Below, piece after piece: positions 33,373 through 42,749 of a stretch of DNA of 64,000 nt. The notes below the pieces were generated by a model. It worked only from the letters and a program-made list of their open reading frames with translations, did no database searches and had not been told where the DNA came from. Within the stretch, counting starts at the first letter, position 1, and each line of letters opens with the position of its first letter. The DNA is from JAEUHO01 sp046350655 (GTDB lineage Bacteria; Planctomycetota; PLA2; JAEUHO01): NCBI GenBank assembly GCA_046350655.1, contig JAXMAB010000010.1:124001-188000 (forward strand). Reading direction: 5' to 3'. Made by a program: the position numbers and the translations under genes.

Positions 33373-34521
33373 ATGCGACGGCAGGCCGGAGAAGTCAGGA
33401 ATCCCCCGAAGGCGCGCAGGGCGAGCCTCGCGCCCGTCGGCTGGCTGATGGCGATCCTGTTCGTCGTCGCCGGCGGACCGCGAGCCGCGGACGGTGGCGA
33501 CGCGGAGCTCGCGTCGTTCCTGGTGCAGGGCGCCCGCGAGGATCTGGCGAAGAAGCGGTACGACGACGCGCTCAAGAAACTCGCGAAAGCGAGGGTGGAG
33601 GACCCGGCGTGCCTCGAGGCGTCGTACTGGACGGGGGTCGTCCACGACGCGCGCAAGGACCCGCGCGGCGCCCTCACGGCGTACCAGGCGTTCATGACCG
33701 GCTACCGCGAGAAGCAGGCCGGCGGCACCGCGTCGAAGGACGAGGACGCGCTGGCGACGAAGGCCTCCGCGAGGCTCGACGTGCTCGCCGCCAGCCAGAC
33801 CGAGCTCGGACGGCTCCGGGACGACTACGTCCGCCAGCTCTACGCCTTCGCCGAGGAGAACTTCGTACGCGACCCGGCCGTCACGACGCGCGCGCTGCGG
33901 CTTCTCCTCGAGGCGGACCCGAAGCACGTCGCCGCGCGGAAGCTGCTCGAGAAGCTCGGCGTCGCGGAGGCCGCGGAGGTCGCGGCGGACTCCGACCCGT
34001 TCGGCATCCGGGTGTGGGAGGACCTGATCGGGAGCCGGTTGTTCGCCGAGGGCGACGGGTTCGAGTTCGGCGAGGGAACGATGGCGTTCGAGCGGTCCGT
34101 CGGACAGGCGATGACCCCGCGGCAGATGGACCGCACCACCCCGAGATTCGTCCTCGACGCCGAGTTCCGCTTCGTCCGGGAGTCCAATGACCGCGTCTTC
34201 GGCATGGTCTTCGGCAGCGTCGGCAATCGCATGTACATGGCGATGGTCTGCCCCCAGAAGGTCGATCTGGTGTTCGTCGAGCGCGGCGGACGGTCGACCC
34301 AGATCTTCGCCAGCAAGATGCTCGACGTCCCGGCCGAGGTGGACCGCTGGATGCGGGCCACCGTCGTGGTGGACGGACCCAAGATCGAGGTCCAGCTGGA
34401 CGGGAAGACGATGCTCGAGACCGACAGGATCCAGCACTCCGACCTCGACGGGATCATCGGGGTCTATGCGCAGCAGACCCGCGTCGAACTCCGCCGCTAT
34501 CGACTCGGGAGGCGGCCGTGA
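33373..34521 (+). CDS. Secreted TPR + jelly-roll protein, copy A1
   Basis: 382-residue exported protein: basic N-terminus, signal helix (about 20-38, LMAILFVVAGG), TPR-like helices (about 45-200, AREDLAKKRYDDALKKLAKA), then a concanavalin/LamG-type beta-sandwich (about 210-380) with DAEFRFVRESND and IEVQLDGKTMLETDR. It is paralogous to the gene at 35636: both have the same AKK-Y-AAL TPR start, the same spacing and the same C-terminal sandwich. First gene of a coupled five-gene unit ending in a Ser/Thr kinase. The next gene starts inside its stop codon (GTGA). Function unknown; perhaps envelope binding of a sugar polymer or protein. Confidence 0.75.
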   Translation: MRRQAGEVRNPPKARRASLAPVGWLMAILFVVAGGPRAADGGDAELASFLVQGAREDLAKKRYDDALKKLAKARVEDPACLEASYWTGVVHDARKDPRGALTAYQAFMTGYREKQAGGTASKDEDALATKASARLDVLAASQTELGRLRDDYVRQLYAFAEENFVRDPAVTTRALRLLLEADPKHVAARKLLEKLGVAEAAEVAADSDPFGIRVWEDLIGSRLFAEGDGFEFGEGTMAFERSVGQAMTPRQMDRTTPRFVLDAEFRFVRESNDRVFGMVFGSVGNRMYMAMVCPQKVDLVFVERGGRSTQIFASKMLDVPAEVDRWMRATVVVDGPKIEVQLDGKTMLETDRIQHSDLDGIIGVYAQQTRVELRRYRLGRRP

Positions 34522-35588
34522 TCCCTCGCGTCCGGTTCGCCCTCGGGCTCGTCGTGTCGCTCCTGATCGCGTCGGCGGGCGCGTCGTTCGCGGACCGCGC
34601 CTCGGCCGACTTCTACGTGCAGCGCGGGGAGAAGGCGCTGCGGGAGAAGGACTGGGCGACCGCGACGGAGCAGCTCCAGAAGGCGATCGAGGAGGACGAG
34701 CGTCACGTCCAGGCGCACGGCGCGCTCGGCGAGGCCCTGCTCGGCGCGGGGGACCGCGCGGCGGGGCTCGCCGCGCTGCGCAAAGCCGTCGCGATCGCCG
34801 AGGACACCAAGCCGCTGCCTCCGGGGTGGGTCGCGCCCCTCGCCCGATTCCGGAAGCGGCTGGCGGAGATCGACACCGCCGGCGTCGCGCTCGACCGGCT
34901 CGTCGACAAGTACGTGTCCGACCTGCTCTCGTTCGGCGAGCGCTGGGCCGCCAAGGACTTCGAGACGGTCTCGGTCGCCGTGAAGGAGCTCCGTCGGCTC
35001 CGCCCGGGCGACCCGCGGGTGAAGACGCTCGGCGCGAAGGTCGAGAAGGCCGAGGCCGCGTCGTGGGTCCCGCTCTTCAACGGCAAGGACAAGACCGGGT
35101 GGCTCTGGCTCGACGCGAGGGAGTGGTTCGTCGCCTCCGGCTCGTTGGTCGGCGACGTCGAGCAGAAGGCGATGATCGCGAAGTCGAAGGAGTCTTACGC
35201 GGGAGACTTCGACCTGCGGGCCGAAGTCCGGATCGTCAAGCGATACGGGCCCGGGGCGAGTTTCGGTCTGCTGGGGGCCTTCAAGGGCGACGCCGACCAC
35301 GCCTCCCTCGGGATCCTCGGCGAGCACTTGCTCTACGAGGAGGTCACGGGGCCGCGGGTCGTCGACAAGAAGTTGGAGGTCAAGCCTGGGGCCGCGACGC
35401 CGCCGTTCGACCCCGAGCAGTGGAACGTGTACGAGCTCCGCTTCCGAGGCGAGGAGATCGTCGTGGCCGTGAACGGCACCGTCCTCGGGAAGTACCCGCG
35501 CCCACCCGCCCGCGATCGCGGCGAGGTGGGCATCCGCATCCAGCACGTCATCGCCCACTTCCGTCGGATCGAGGTCCGTCCGCGGTGA
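34518..35588 (+). CDS. Secreted TPR + DUF1080-like protein, copy B1
   Basis: 356-residue exported protein: signal peptide (LGLVVSLLIASAGASFA), TPR helices opening with FYVQRGEKALREKDWA (about 31-46), and a C-terminal DUF1080/3-keto-disaccharide hydrolase-type sandwich (about 180-355) starting WVPLFNGKDKTGW and ending GEVGIRIQHVIAHFRRIEV. DUF1080 domains act on 3-keto sugars in some proteins, but many act only as binding modules; no catalytic site is evident to me. GTG 34518 overlaps the previous stop. Paralogue of the gene at 36856. Confidence 0.78.
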   Translation: MIPRVRFALGLVVSLLIASAGASFADRASADFYVQRGEKALREKDWATATEQLQKAIEEDERHVQAHGALGEALLGAGDRAAGLAALRKAVAIAEDTKPLPPGWVAPLARFRKRLAEIDTAGVALDRLVDKYVSDLLSFGERWAAKDFETVSVAVKELRRLRPGDPRVKTLGAKVEKAEAASWVPLFNGKDKTGWLWLDAREWFVASGSLVGDVEQKAMIAKSKESYAGDFDLRAEVRIVKRYGPGASFGLLGAFKGDADHASLGILGEHLLYEEVTGPRVVDKKLEVKPGAATPPFDPEQWNVYELRFRGEEIVVAVNGTVLGKYPRPPARDRGEVGIRIQHVIAHFRRIEVRPR

Positions 35589-35635
35589 GCCTCGCCGACC
35601 CCGTCAACCCGGCACGCACGGCATCGGAGGATCCC

Positions 35636-36859
35636 ATGACATCGTCGGTCGTTCCGAGAGATCCCGGGACTCGGCCGTGGAGGTCGTTCCGATGGGGGCG
35701 GGCGCTCGTCGCGGTCTGCTTGCTGGTCGCCGCGGCGGGGGTCCCGCGGGGCGGCGGCGTCGCCTTCGCGGGGGATCCGGAGATGGCGCGCTTCCTCCTG
35801 AAGGGGGCGAAGGCGGACATCGCCAAGAAGTCGTACGACGCGGCGTTCACCAAGCTGCAGCGGGCGGAGACGGAGGACCCGTCGCTCGCCGAGGCCGCGT
35901 ACTGGCTCGGGATCGTCCTCGAGGCCCGCGACGACCCGAAGGGCGCGCTCGCCGCCTACCGCCGCTTCGTCGCCGCCACGGCGGCGAAGGGGAAGAACGC
36001 GGCCTCGAAGGACGAGGTCGCGCTGGCGAAGCGCGCGTCGGACCGCATCGATGCGATCGCCGCCGGGGAGGTCGAGCGCCGGAAGCTGGACGATGCCTTC
36101 GTCGAGGCGGCCTTGACGTTCGCGCGATCCAGCCTCACGAAGGACCCGATCCTCGCCGCGGTCGCCCTGCGCCACGTCGTGGACCTCCGGCCCGAGCACG
36201 CGGAGGCGAGGAAGCTGCTCGCCCGCCTCGGGGCGCCCGCCGTGAAGGCCCCGGCGGCGTCGTCGTCGGCGCCGTCGGCGCCCGGTGGCCCCGGGGCGAT
36301 GACGGCCCCCGTCCCGACGGTGGCGAACCTCCGCGCGATCCGCGCGTGGAAGGACCTGCTGAAGGACGGCGTGTTCACCACCAACGACGACTGGGTGTTC
36401 GGCAGTGACGGCGTGCTGAGCGTGCAGCACCACGGTGGGATGCTCCGGAATCCCGCGTCGCGGCTCGACACGCTCCCGTCGTACGCGCTCGAGGTCGAGT
36501 GCCGCGTCGTCGAGGCGTTCCAGGGCATCCACGGTCTCGGGTTCGGCTTCGCGTTCCAGGAAGACGGCGGCCGGCGGTTCTATGCGCTGTTCGTCAGCGG
36601 GAACGACGTGAACCTCATCTGGTCCGAAGGCAACGAGGACGGCACGGTCCTGAAGTCGAGGCTCCCGGACGTCGGCGCCGGCGGCTGGTTCCGCCTGGGC
36701 GTCCTCGTCCGCGGCCTCACCATCCAGGTGTTCGTGAACGACGAGCGCATCGGGCAGCACGAGGACACCCGGCGCAAGTCGCTGGTCGGGGAGCCGACGA
36801 TCTTCGTGCAGAACTGCCGCGGCGACATCCGGAACTTCCGTCTCGGGACCCCGCCGTGA
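35636..36859 (+). CDS. Secreted TPR + jelly-roll protein, copy A2
   Basis: 407-residue exported protein: cytosolic N-terminus, signal/anchor helix (about 25-42, ALVAVCLLVAAAGV), TPR region opening AKADIAKKSYDAAFTKLQRA, an Ala/Pro/Ser linker (about 205-220) and a LamG-type sandwich with LEVECRVVEAFQGIHGLGFG and GGWFRLGVLVRGLTIQVFVN. It corresponds to copy A1 across its full length. ATG 35636 has GGAGG upstream and follows B1 by 47 bases, the only real gap in the operon, so an internal ribosome entry or promoter could lie there. Confidence 0.75.
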   Translation: MTSSVVPRDPGTRPWRSFRWGRALVAVCLLVAAAGVPRGGGVAFAGDPEMARFLLKGAKADIAKKSYDAAFTKLQRAETEDPSLAEAAYWLGIVLEARDDPKGALAAYRRFVAATAAKGKNAASKDEVALAKRASDRIDAIAAGEVERRKLDDAFVEAALTFARSSLTKDPILAAVALRHVVDLRPEHAEARKLLARLGAPAVKAPAASSSAPSAPGGPGAMTAPVPTVANLRAIRAWKDLLKDGVFTTNDDWVFGSDGVLSVQHHGGMLRNPASRLDTLPSYALEVECRVVEAFQGIHGLGFGFAFQEDGGRRFYALFVSGNDVNLIWSEGNEDGTVLKSRLPDVGAGGWFRLGVLVRGLTIQVFVNDERIGQHEDTRRKSLVGEPTIFVQNCRGDIRNFRLGTPP

Positions 36860-37935
36860 GCCTCCTCCGACGTTGCTGCTGGCCCCTGCTCGCGATCGCG
36901 GCCGTGATCGGTGCGGTCGCCGTCCACGCCGATCGCAAGGCGGCGGACTTCTTCGTCCAGCGGGGGGAGAAGGCGCTGCGTGCCAAGGACTGGGCCGAGG
37001 CGCAGGGGCTCTTCCGGAAGGCGATCGACGAAGAAGCCGGCCACATGCCCGCGCTCAACGGCCTCGGCGACGCGCGGTACGGCGCCGGGGAACGAGCCGG
37101 GGCGATCGAGGCCTGGCGGCAGGTCGTCGCTGCGAGCGAGGGCGGCGCCACGGTCCCTCCGGCCTGGACGGAGGTCCTCGCGCGCGCCAAGACGCGACTC
37201 GCCGACCTGGAGGCCTCCGAGGCCGCGTTCGCGAAACTACTCGACGGTCGTGTCGCGGCGCTGCTCGAGCTCGCGGACCGGTGGCGGGAGAAGGATCCTG
37301 ACGTGGCGGTCAAGGCGCTGCGCGAGGTCCTGCGGCTCAAGCCCGGTCATCCGGGGGCGACCGAGGCTCTCCAGGGGCTGGGCGGAACCGCCGCGTCGGA
37401 GTGGACGACCATCTTCGACGGGGCCGACCTCTCCGGGTTCGTCGAGCCGGATCCGACGGTCTGGAAGCTCGTCAACGGAGTGATGGTCGGCGACCTCACG
37501 GGCGGAACCTACATGTTCTGGACCCAGGGACGGAGCGAGGGCGACTTCGACGTCCGGATGGAGGCCCGGATCACCAAGGCATACACGGCGCGCCGCGCCC
37601 TCCTGCTGGCCGGGGCCGTCGCGTCGAAGTACCAGGCCACGCAATGCGGCGCGCTCGGCCCGGAGCTGGTCGTCCGGGAGACCGACGGCGAGATGGGCGA
37701 TGAACGTAGCGAACTCGCGCACCGCGAGTCCATCGCGGCGCTCCCGCCGGCGTACGACCTGTCGGATTGGACGAGCTACGAGCTGCAGTTCCGCGGCCCG
37801 AAGGTCCGGTTCGTCCTGAACGGGACGCTGCTCGCGGAGTGTCCTCGCCGGCCGAACCGGACGCAGGGCAAGGCGGCCATCGTCCTGCAGGATGCGCGCG
37901 TGGAGGTGCGGAGGTTCCAGGTCGCGCAGCGATGA
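36856..37935 (+). CDS. Secreted TPR + DUF1080-like protein, copy B2
   Basis: 359-residue exported protein: signal helix (CCWPLLAIAAVIGAVAVHA), TPR region opening FFVQRGEKALRAKDWA (about 32-47), then a DUF1080-type sandwich (about 180-358) starting WTTIFDGADLSGF and ending DARVEVRRFQVAQR. Paralogue of B1, almost identical at the start of the TPR and diverged in the sandwich. GTG 36856 overlaps the A2 stop; the following kinase ATG overlaps this gene's stop (ATGA). Confidence 0.78.
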   Translation: MSLLRRCCWPLLAIAAVIGAVAVHADRKAADFFVQRGEKALRAKDWAEAQGLFRKAIDEEAGHMPALNGLGDARYGAGERAGAIEAWRQVVAASEGGATVPPAWTEVLARAKTRLADLEASEAAFAKLLDGRVAALLELADRWREKDPDVAVKALREVLRLKPGHPGATEALQGLGGTAASEWTTIFDGADLSGFVEPDPTVWKLVNGVMVGDLTGGTYMFWTQGRSEGDFDVRMEARITKAYTARRALLLAGAVASKYQATQCGALGPELVVRETDGEMGDERSELAHRESIAALPPAYDLSDWTSYELQFRGPKVRFVLNGTLLAECPRRPNRTQGKAAIVLQDARVEVRRFQVAQR

Positions 37936-40772
37936 CGGACGCCTCCGGCCCGCCGTCGATCGACGGCTATCGCGTGCTCGGTCCCCTCGGGAGAGGGTCC
38001 ATGGGGACCGTCTGGCGGGCCGTGGACCGAAGCGGACGCGAGGTCGCCGTCAAGCTCCCCGACCGCGCCGTGCGCGTGCCGGCCACGCAGCGCGACGAGA
38101 TGTTCCGTCGGGAGGCTCTCGTCGCGCTCAACCTGCGGCACCCGAACCTCGTCCGCGGGCTGGAGATCGGGACGACGGACGACGGGCGGACCTTCCTCGC
38201 GATGGAACTCGTGGAGGGGGAGACGCTCGGCCACGTGATGCGGACGCTTGGGCCGCTCGGCGAGGGCGACCTCCTGGCCGTCGGCCTCGCCCTCGCGGGC
38301 GCGCTGGAGCACGCGCACGCGCGGGGGCTCCTCCATCGCGACGTCAAGCCCGAGAACGTGATGCGGCTCGCGGACGGGTCGTGGAAGCTCATCGACCTGA
38401 GCCTCGTCAGCGAGCGCGGATACGGCGAGCTCGGTTGCGGGAGCCCGGGCTACGCGAGTCCCGAGATGATCCGGAAGCAGCCGGTCGGGCCCGCCTCCGA
38501 CCTGTTCGCGGTCGCCGCGACCCTGGCAGCGGCGGCGCTCGGCCGCACCTACTTCGCGGGCAGGGACGTCAAGGAGGTCCTGCGGGCCACGCTTCGGACG
38601 CCCATCGAGCTCCCGACTCACGTGAACGGCGAGCCGCTGTCCACGGGGCTGCGAGCCGTCGTGGCGCGGCTCGGGCGCGCGGATCCCGCGGATCGCTACG
38701 CGTCGGCGGCGGAGCTCCGGCTCGATCTGGAGGCGATCGCGCACGGGCAGCGGCCGCTCGGCGCCTATCTCGGACGGTTGCCGGAGCCGCGGGCGCCCGT
38801 CCCGCGCGGGACGCGCGGGACCCGCGTCCGGGTCGTCGCGCCGGCTGCGCTCGTCCTGCTCGTCGGGACCGTCGCGCTTCTCGTCGGCCGCGCGGTGCCG
38901 CGCGAGACGTCCGCCCCTCGGCCGGCGGTGCCGCCGGTCGCCGCGCGCCCCGAGCCCGCCCCGTCGGCGGGCGACCCGGGCGACGCCGAGGTCGGTGCGG
39001 TCGTGTTGTACGTCCAGGCGCATCCGGACGACGCCGCGCGGGGGCGCGCGCTGATCGCGGCGAGGCTCGCGGCCGCGCCGACGACCGCGCAACGCGCGCG
39101 CCTCGACGAGGCCTCGGCGATCCTGGCGGCGCACGAGCGCCGGCGGGCCGAGGCCCTGCTCGCGGCGCAGACGGAGCGTGCGCGCGGCCTCCTCGACGCC
39201 GGTGACGTCGCCGGGATCGCGCGAGCCTTCGCCGACTGGCCGGCCGACCTTGCCGGGACGGCGCCTGCCGCCGAGGCTCGGGCGCGGTCGGCCGCGTGGC
39301 GGGCGCAAGCCCTCGAGGCCGGGGCGGCGCTGCTCGCGCGCGCGACGGGGCTCCTGGCGCGCCCGGCCACCGACGCCTCCGCGGGCGCCGATCTCCGGGA
39401 GCTCGGCACGGCGATCGACGCGTTCCTCGCGTCCCCGGCGCGCGACGCCGACCAGCGGGCCGCGCTCGCGGCGTCCCGCGCGCGGCTCGTCGAACGCGAA
39501 CAGGCGCTCGGACGCGCGAGCCGGGCCGCGGTGGCGCGGGCGATGCTCACGACGGCGTTCGCGTCGGCGCCGGAGAGCGGTGCGGTCCGTGACACCCTAG
39601 GACGCGTCGCCAGCGAGGGTGGATTCGACCGCGGGCTGACCGTCGCAGCCTCCGCGGTGCTCGCGGCCGCGCACGCCGTCGAGCGGGAACTCGCGGACCG
39701 CCTGCGTCCGACGCGGGACCGGGCGTGCGCCACCATCGCGGGCGGTCGCGTCCTGATCGGCGTGCCGTCGGCCAGCACCAGTCCCGCGGAGCTGTTCGGG
39801 CCGACGCCGGAGTGGGGGCTGCCCTCCGGGCTCCCAGCGACGGCGCTGCTCGACCTCACGGCCGCCGTCCCGGACCCCGAGGCGGCTGGCGCGTGGCTGC
39901 TGTTCCACGGGTTCGTGGAGGCCGCCGAAGCGACCGCGCCGCCGGACAGCCCCACGCGCCTCCTCGTTGCCGTCGCGCCTCCGCGCCCGAAGGCGCCGGA
40001 GCGCGTGCTCGAGGGTATCTGGTCCGAGCTGGCGCGGCGGGTCCCGCTGACGATCCGTCCCGTCGGGAAGGCACGCCCCGTCGCGCCGGCGTCCGACGAG
40101 CCGCTGCTCCGCGCATGGGCGGCCGCGGTCGCCTCGCCCGCACGACGGTCCGCCGTGAGCGCCGCGCCCCCTGGACTGTCCAGCGCCCGAAGCGCCTTCC
40201 TCGTCGACGATCTCTCGACCGCCTGGCGTCTGCTCGAGGAGGCGGTCGTCCAGGCGCCGGACCATCCGGAGGTGGCGCTCCTGCGCGCCGGCGTGCTTCA
40301 CGCCGCCGGCGCATCTCGTCCGTCGGGCGCCGTCGCGTTCCTCGCGTTCTCGGAGGCGCGACGAGCGTGGGAACTCGACGGGATGCTCCCGGCGGGGCCG
40401 CGGCTCGTCGCCGACACCGGTCTCCGGCTGGCGGGTCGCTTCCGCGGGGACCTCGCGCGGGCGATCAAGGGCGTGCTCCTCGTCGCGTGCGAGGACGCCT
40501 TGGAGCGGGGGCAGGGCACCCCGCCGATCGCGATCCACGTCGCCGCCGCTCGACTCGAGGAAGGCCGTCCTCGGGACGCGCTCACGGTGCTCCGGCGCGC
40601 GGTGCGGGAGGTCCCGGGCGACGGAGAGCTCTGGGCCTGGATCGGGCGGGCGGAAGCGGACGCCGGCGACACGCCGCAGGCCATCGAAGCCCTGCGGAGC
40701 GCGCGACGGATCCTCGGCCTCGCGTTCCCGGACTGGGCACGCGTCCTCGCCGACGAGCTCGCGCGGCGGTGA
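37932..40772 (+). CDS. Transmembrane Ser/Thr protein kinase with extracellular TPRs
   Basis: 946-residue Hanks-type kinase. The kinase domain spans about 10-275: glycine loop LGRGSMGTVW (19-28), Lys 41, Glu 61, catalytic HRDVKPEN (135-142), then DLS (155-157) where DFG is usual, and GSPGYASPEM as activation/APE segment. One TM helix lies at about 298-318 (VLLVGTVALLVG). The 600-residue exported part is Ala/Arg-rich and helical, with recognisable TPRs near the end (LRRAVREVPGDGELWAWIGR). The catalytic Asp residues are kept, so activity is expected. ATG overlaps the B2 stop. It probably senses, or is tuned by, the four secreted TPR proteins encoded with it. Confidence 0.9.
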   Translation: MTDASGPPSIDGYRVLGPLGRGSMGTVWRAVDRSGREVAVKLPDRAVRVPATQRDEMFRREALVALNLRHPNLVRGLEIGTTDDGRTFLAMELVEGETLGHVMRTLGPLGEGDLLAVGLALAGALEHAHARGLLHRDVKPENVMRLADGSWKLIDLSLVSERGYGELGCGSPGYASPEMIRKQPVGPASDLFAVAATLAAAALGRTYFAGRDVKEVLRATLRTPIELPTHVNGEPLSTGLRAVVARLGRADPADRYASAAELRLDLEAIAHGQRPLGAYLGRLPEPRAPVPRGTRGTRVRVVAPAALVLLVGTVALLVGRAVPRETSAPRPAVPPVAARPEPAPSAGDPGDAEVGAVVLYVQAHPDDAARGRALIAARLAAAPTTAQRARLDEASAILAAHERRRAEALLAAQTERARGLLDAGDVAGIARAFADWPADLAGTAPAAEARARSAAWRAQALEAGAALLARATGLLARPATDASAGADLRELGTAIDAFLASPARDADQRAALAASRARLVEREQALGRASRAAVARAMLTTAFASAPESGAVRDTLGRVASEGGFDRGLTVAASAVLAAAHAVERELADRLRPTRDRACATIAGGRVLIGVPSASTSPAELFGPTPEWGLPSGLPATALLDLTAAVPDPEAAGAWLLFHGFVEAAEATAPPDSPTRLLVAVAPPRPKAPERVLEGIWSELARRVPLTIRPVGKARPVAPASDEPLLRAWAAAVASPARRSAVSAAPPGLSSARSAFLVDDLSTAWRLLEEAVVQAPDHPEVALLRAGVLHAAGASRPSGAVAFLAFSEARRAWELDGMLPAGPRLVADTGLRLAGRFRGDLARAIKGVLLVACEDALERGQGTPPIAIHVAAARLEEGRPRDALTVLRRAVREVPGDGELWAWIGRAEADAGDTPQAIEALRSARRILGLAFPDWARVLADELARR

Positions 40773-40849
40773 CCGGCGCGGCGCGCGCCTCGACGGCGGA
40801 CGCCGGGCTCCATGACGCGGCGCGACGCGCGGCCGTGCTCCCGGGACGG

Positions 40850-40872
40850 CGAGGCCCGGCGGCCGGGCCTTG
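40850..40872. repeat. GAGGCCCGG palindrome copy
   Basis: Arms CGAGGCCCGG and CCGGGCCTTG with a 3-base loop and one mismatch, in the 160-base spacer between the kinase and pgm genes. The right arm continues into GCGTACC, as in other copies. Confidence 0.45.
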
Positions 40873-40932
40873 CGTACCTGGACCAGTGGCCGCGGCACGG
40901 CGCGATACGGGGCGGCGTGGTACAGGGGACCC

Positions 40933-42597
40933 ATGGGTGCCGATCGCGTTCACCCGCGGGCCGGGACACCGGCCGGTCCCGCGGACCTCGTCCACCTCCC
41001 GCGGCTCGTGACCGCGTACTACACGCGGACGCCGGACCCGTCCGTCGCGGCCGAGCGCGTCGCGTTCGGCACGTCGGGCCACCGCGGGTCCGCGTTCGCG
41101 GGGTCGTTCAACGAGGCCCACGTGCTCGCGATCGCGGAGGCGGTGTGCGCGCACCGCGCGGCCGCGGGGATCGACGGGCCGCTCTTCCTGGGCATCGACA
41201 CGCACGCGCTGTCGACGCCCGCCCAGGCGAGCGTCCTCGAGGTGCTCGCGGCGCGCGGCGTGACCGTGCGCGTCGACGCGGCGGACGGCTTCACGCCGAC
41301 GCCGGTCGTGTCGCACGCGATCCTCGCGTGGAACCGCGGCCGCACGCGGGGCCTCGCGGACGGCATCGTGATCACGCCGTCGCACAACCCGCCGGAGGAC
41401 GGCGGCATCAAGTACGACCCGCCGCACGGCGGCCCCGCGGACGCCGCGACGACGAAGGCGATCGAGGCCCACGCGAACGCGATCCTCGAGGGGAAGCGGC
41501 CCGCGCCCGCGCGCGTGCCGTACGAGCGCGCGCGACGCGCCGCGACGACCGAGCGGTTCGACTACGTGACGGCCTACGTGGACGACCTGCCGTCGGTCGT
41601 CGACGTGGACGCGATGCGGCGCGAGGGCGTCCGGTTCGGCGTGGACCCGCTCGGCGGCGCGGGGGTCGCCTACTGGGGCCGGATCGCGGAGCGGCACCGG
41701 CTGCCGCTGACGGTGCTGTCCGACGAGGTGGACCCGACGTTCCGCTTCATGACGCTCGACTGGGACGGGCGGATCCGCATGGACTGCTCGTCGCCGTCGG
41801 CGATGCGACCGCTCGTCGCGGCGAAGGACCGCTTTGACGTCGCGTGGGCGTGCGACACCGACCACGACCGGCACGGCATCGTCGCGCGGAGCGCGGGGCT
41901 GCTCGACCCGAACCACTTCCTCGCGGTGACGGCGTCGTACCTGTTCGCCCACCGGCCGCGCTGGGGCGCGCAGGTGGGCGTCGGCAAGACGATCGTGAGC
42001 AGCAGCCTGATCGACCGGGCGGCGGCGCGGCTCGGCCGGCCCCTGCTCGAGGTGCCCGTCGGGTTCAAGTGGTTCGTGGACGGGCTGCTCGCGGGCACGC
42101 TCGGGTTCGCGGGCGAGGAGAGCGCGGGCGCGTCGTGCCTGCGGCGCGACGGGACGACGTGGACGACCGACAAGGACGGGATCGTGCTCGGGCTGCTCGC
42201 GGGCGAGATGACGGCGGTGACCGGCCGCGATCCCGGCGACCTGTACCGCGACCTCGTGCGCGACCTCGGCGCGTCGGCGTACGCGCGGATCGACGCGCCG
42301 GCGTCGCCGACGCAGAAGGCGGTGCTCGGCCGCCTCGCGCCCGCGGACGTGCCCGTGGCGATGCTCGCGGGCGACGCCGTCACCGCGCGGCTCACGCGCG
42401 CGCCGGGCAACGACGCGCCGATCGGCGGCCTGAAGGTCGCCACCGCGCACGGGTGGTTCGCCGTGCGGCCCTCGGGGACGGAGAACGTCTACAAGCTGTA
42501 CGCCGAGAGCGCGCGCGGCCCGGAACACCTCGCGCGGATCCAGGACGAGGCCCGTGCGATCGTGTCGGGGCTCTTCCGCGCCGCCGGCGCCTCGTAG
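40933..42597 (+). CDS. pgm: Phosphoglucomutase (alpha-D-glucose phosphate-specific)
   Basis: 554-residue cytosolic enzyme interconverting glucose-1-phosphate and glucose-6-phosphate. Four-domain hexosemutase with RVAFGTSGHRGSAF near the N-terminus, active-site TPSHNPPEDGGIKY (phosphoserine loop), metal loop CDTDHDRHG, sugar-binding GEESAGAS and phosphate-binding AVRPSGTENVYKLY. Length fits E. coli Pgm (546). ATG 40933 with GGGGAC upstream. Its product feeds dTDP-sugar synthesis (rmlA, about 20 kb downstream). Monocistronic, followed by a hairpin. Confidence 0.96.
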   Translation: MGADRVHPRAGTPAGPADLVHLPRLVTAYYTRTPDPSVAAERVAFGTSGHRGSAFAGSFNEAHVLAIAEAVCAHRAAAGIDGPLFLGIDTHALSTPAQASVLEVLAARGVTVRVDAADGFTPTPVVSHAILAWNRGRTRGLADGIVITPSHNPPEDGGIKYDPPHGGPADAATTKAIEAHANAILEGKRPAPARVPYERARRAATTERFDYVTAYVDDLPSVVDVDAMRREGVRFGVDPLGGAGVAYWGRIAERHRLPLTVLSDEVDPTFRFMTLDWDGRIRMDCSSPSAMRPLVAAKDRFDVAWACDTDHDRHGIVARSAGLLDPNHFLAVTASYLFAHRPRWGAQVGVGKTIVSSSLIDRAAARLGRPLLEVPVGFKWFVDGLLAGTLGFAGEESAGASCLRRDGTTWTTDKDGIVLGLLAGEMTAVTGRDPGDLYRDLVRDLGASAYARIDAPASPTQKAVLGRLAPADVPVAMLAGDAVTARLTRAPGNDAPIGGLKVATAHGWFAVRPSGTENVYKLYAESARGPEHLARIQDEARAIVSGLFRAAGAS

Positions 42598-42676
42598 GGT
42601 CTTCCGGCCCGCGCGACCGGGGGCGGGACGCACGGGACGGTTGTGTTGCGCGCGTTGCCGGGGCCGCGGGCCCGGT

Positions 42677-42706
42677 GGGAACCCCTGCGGGTGCAGGGGC
42701 GTTCCC
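42677..42706 (+). terminator. Hairpin after pgm, abutting the next promoter
   Basis: GGGAACCCCTGC pairs with GCAGGGG-CG-TTCCC (12 pairs with a 2-base bulge, 4-base loop). It lies 80 bases after the pgm stop and ends directly at the TACGAT box (42707-42712), so it may be a terminator or an operator. Confidence 0.4.
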
Positions 42707-42712
42707 TACGAT
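42707..42712 (+). promoter_or_regulatory. -10-like box of the MASE1 sensor gene
   Basis: TACGAT 37 bases before ATG 42750, directly next to the hairpin at 42677-42706. Confidence 0.3.
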
Positions 42713-42749
42713 GAGGAGGACGGCAGTTCGCCGCCCTCCCCGGGGGTCC

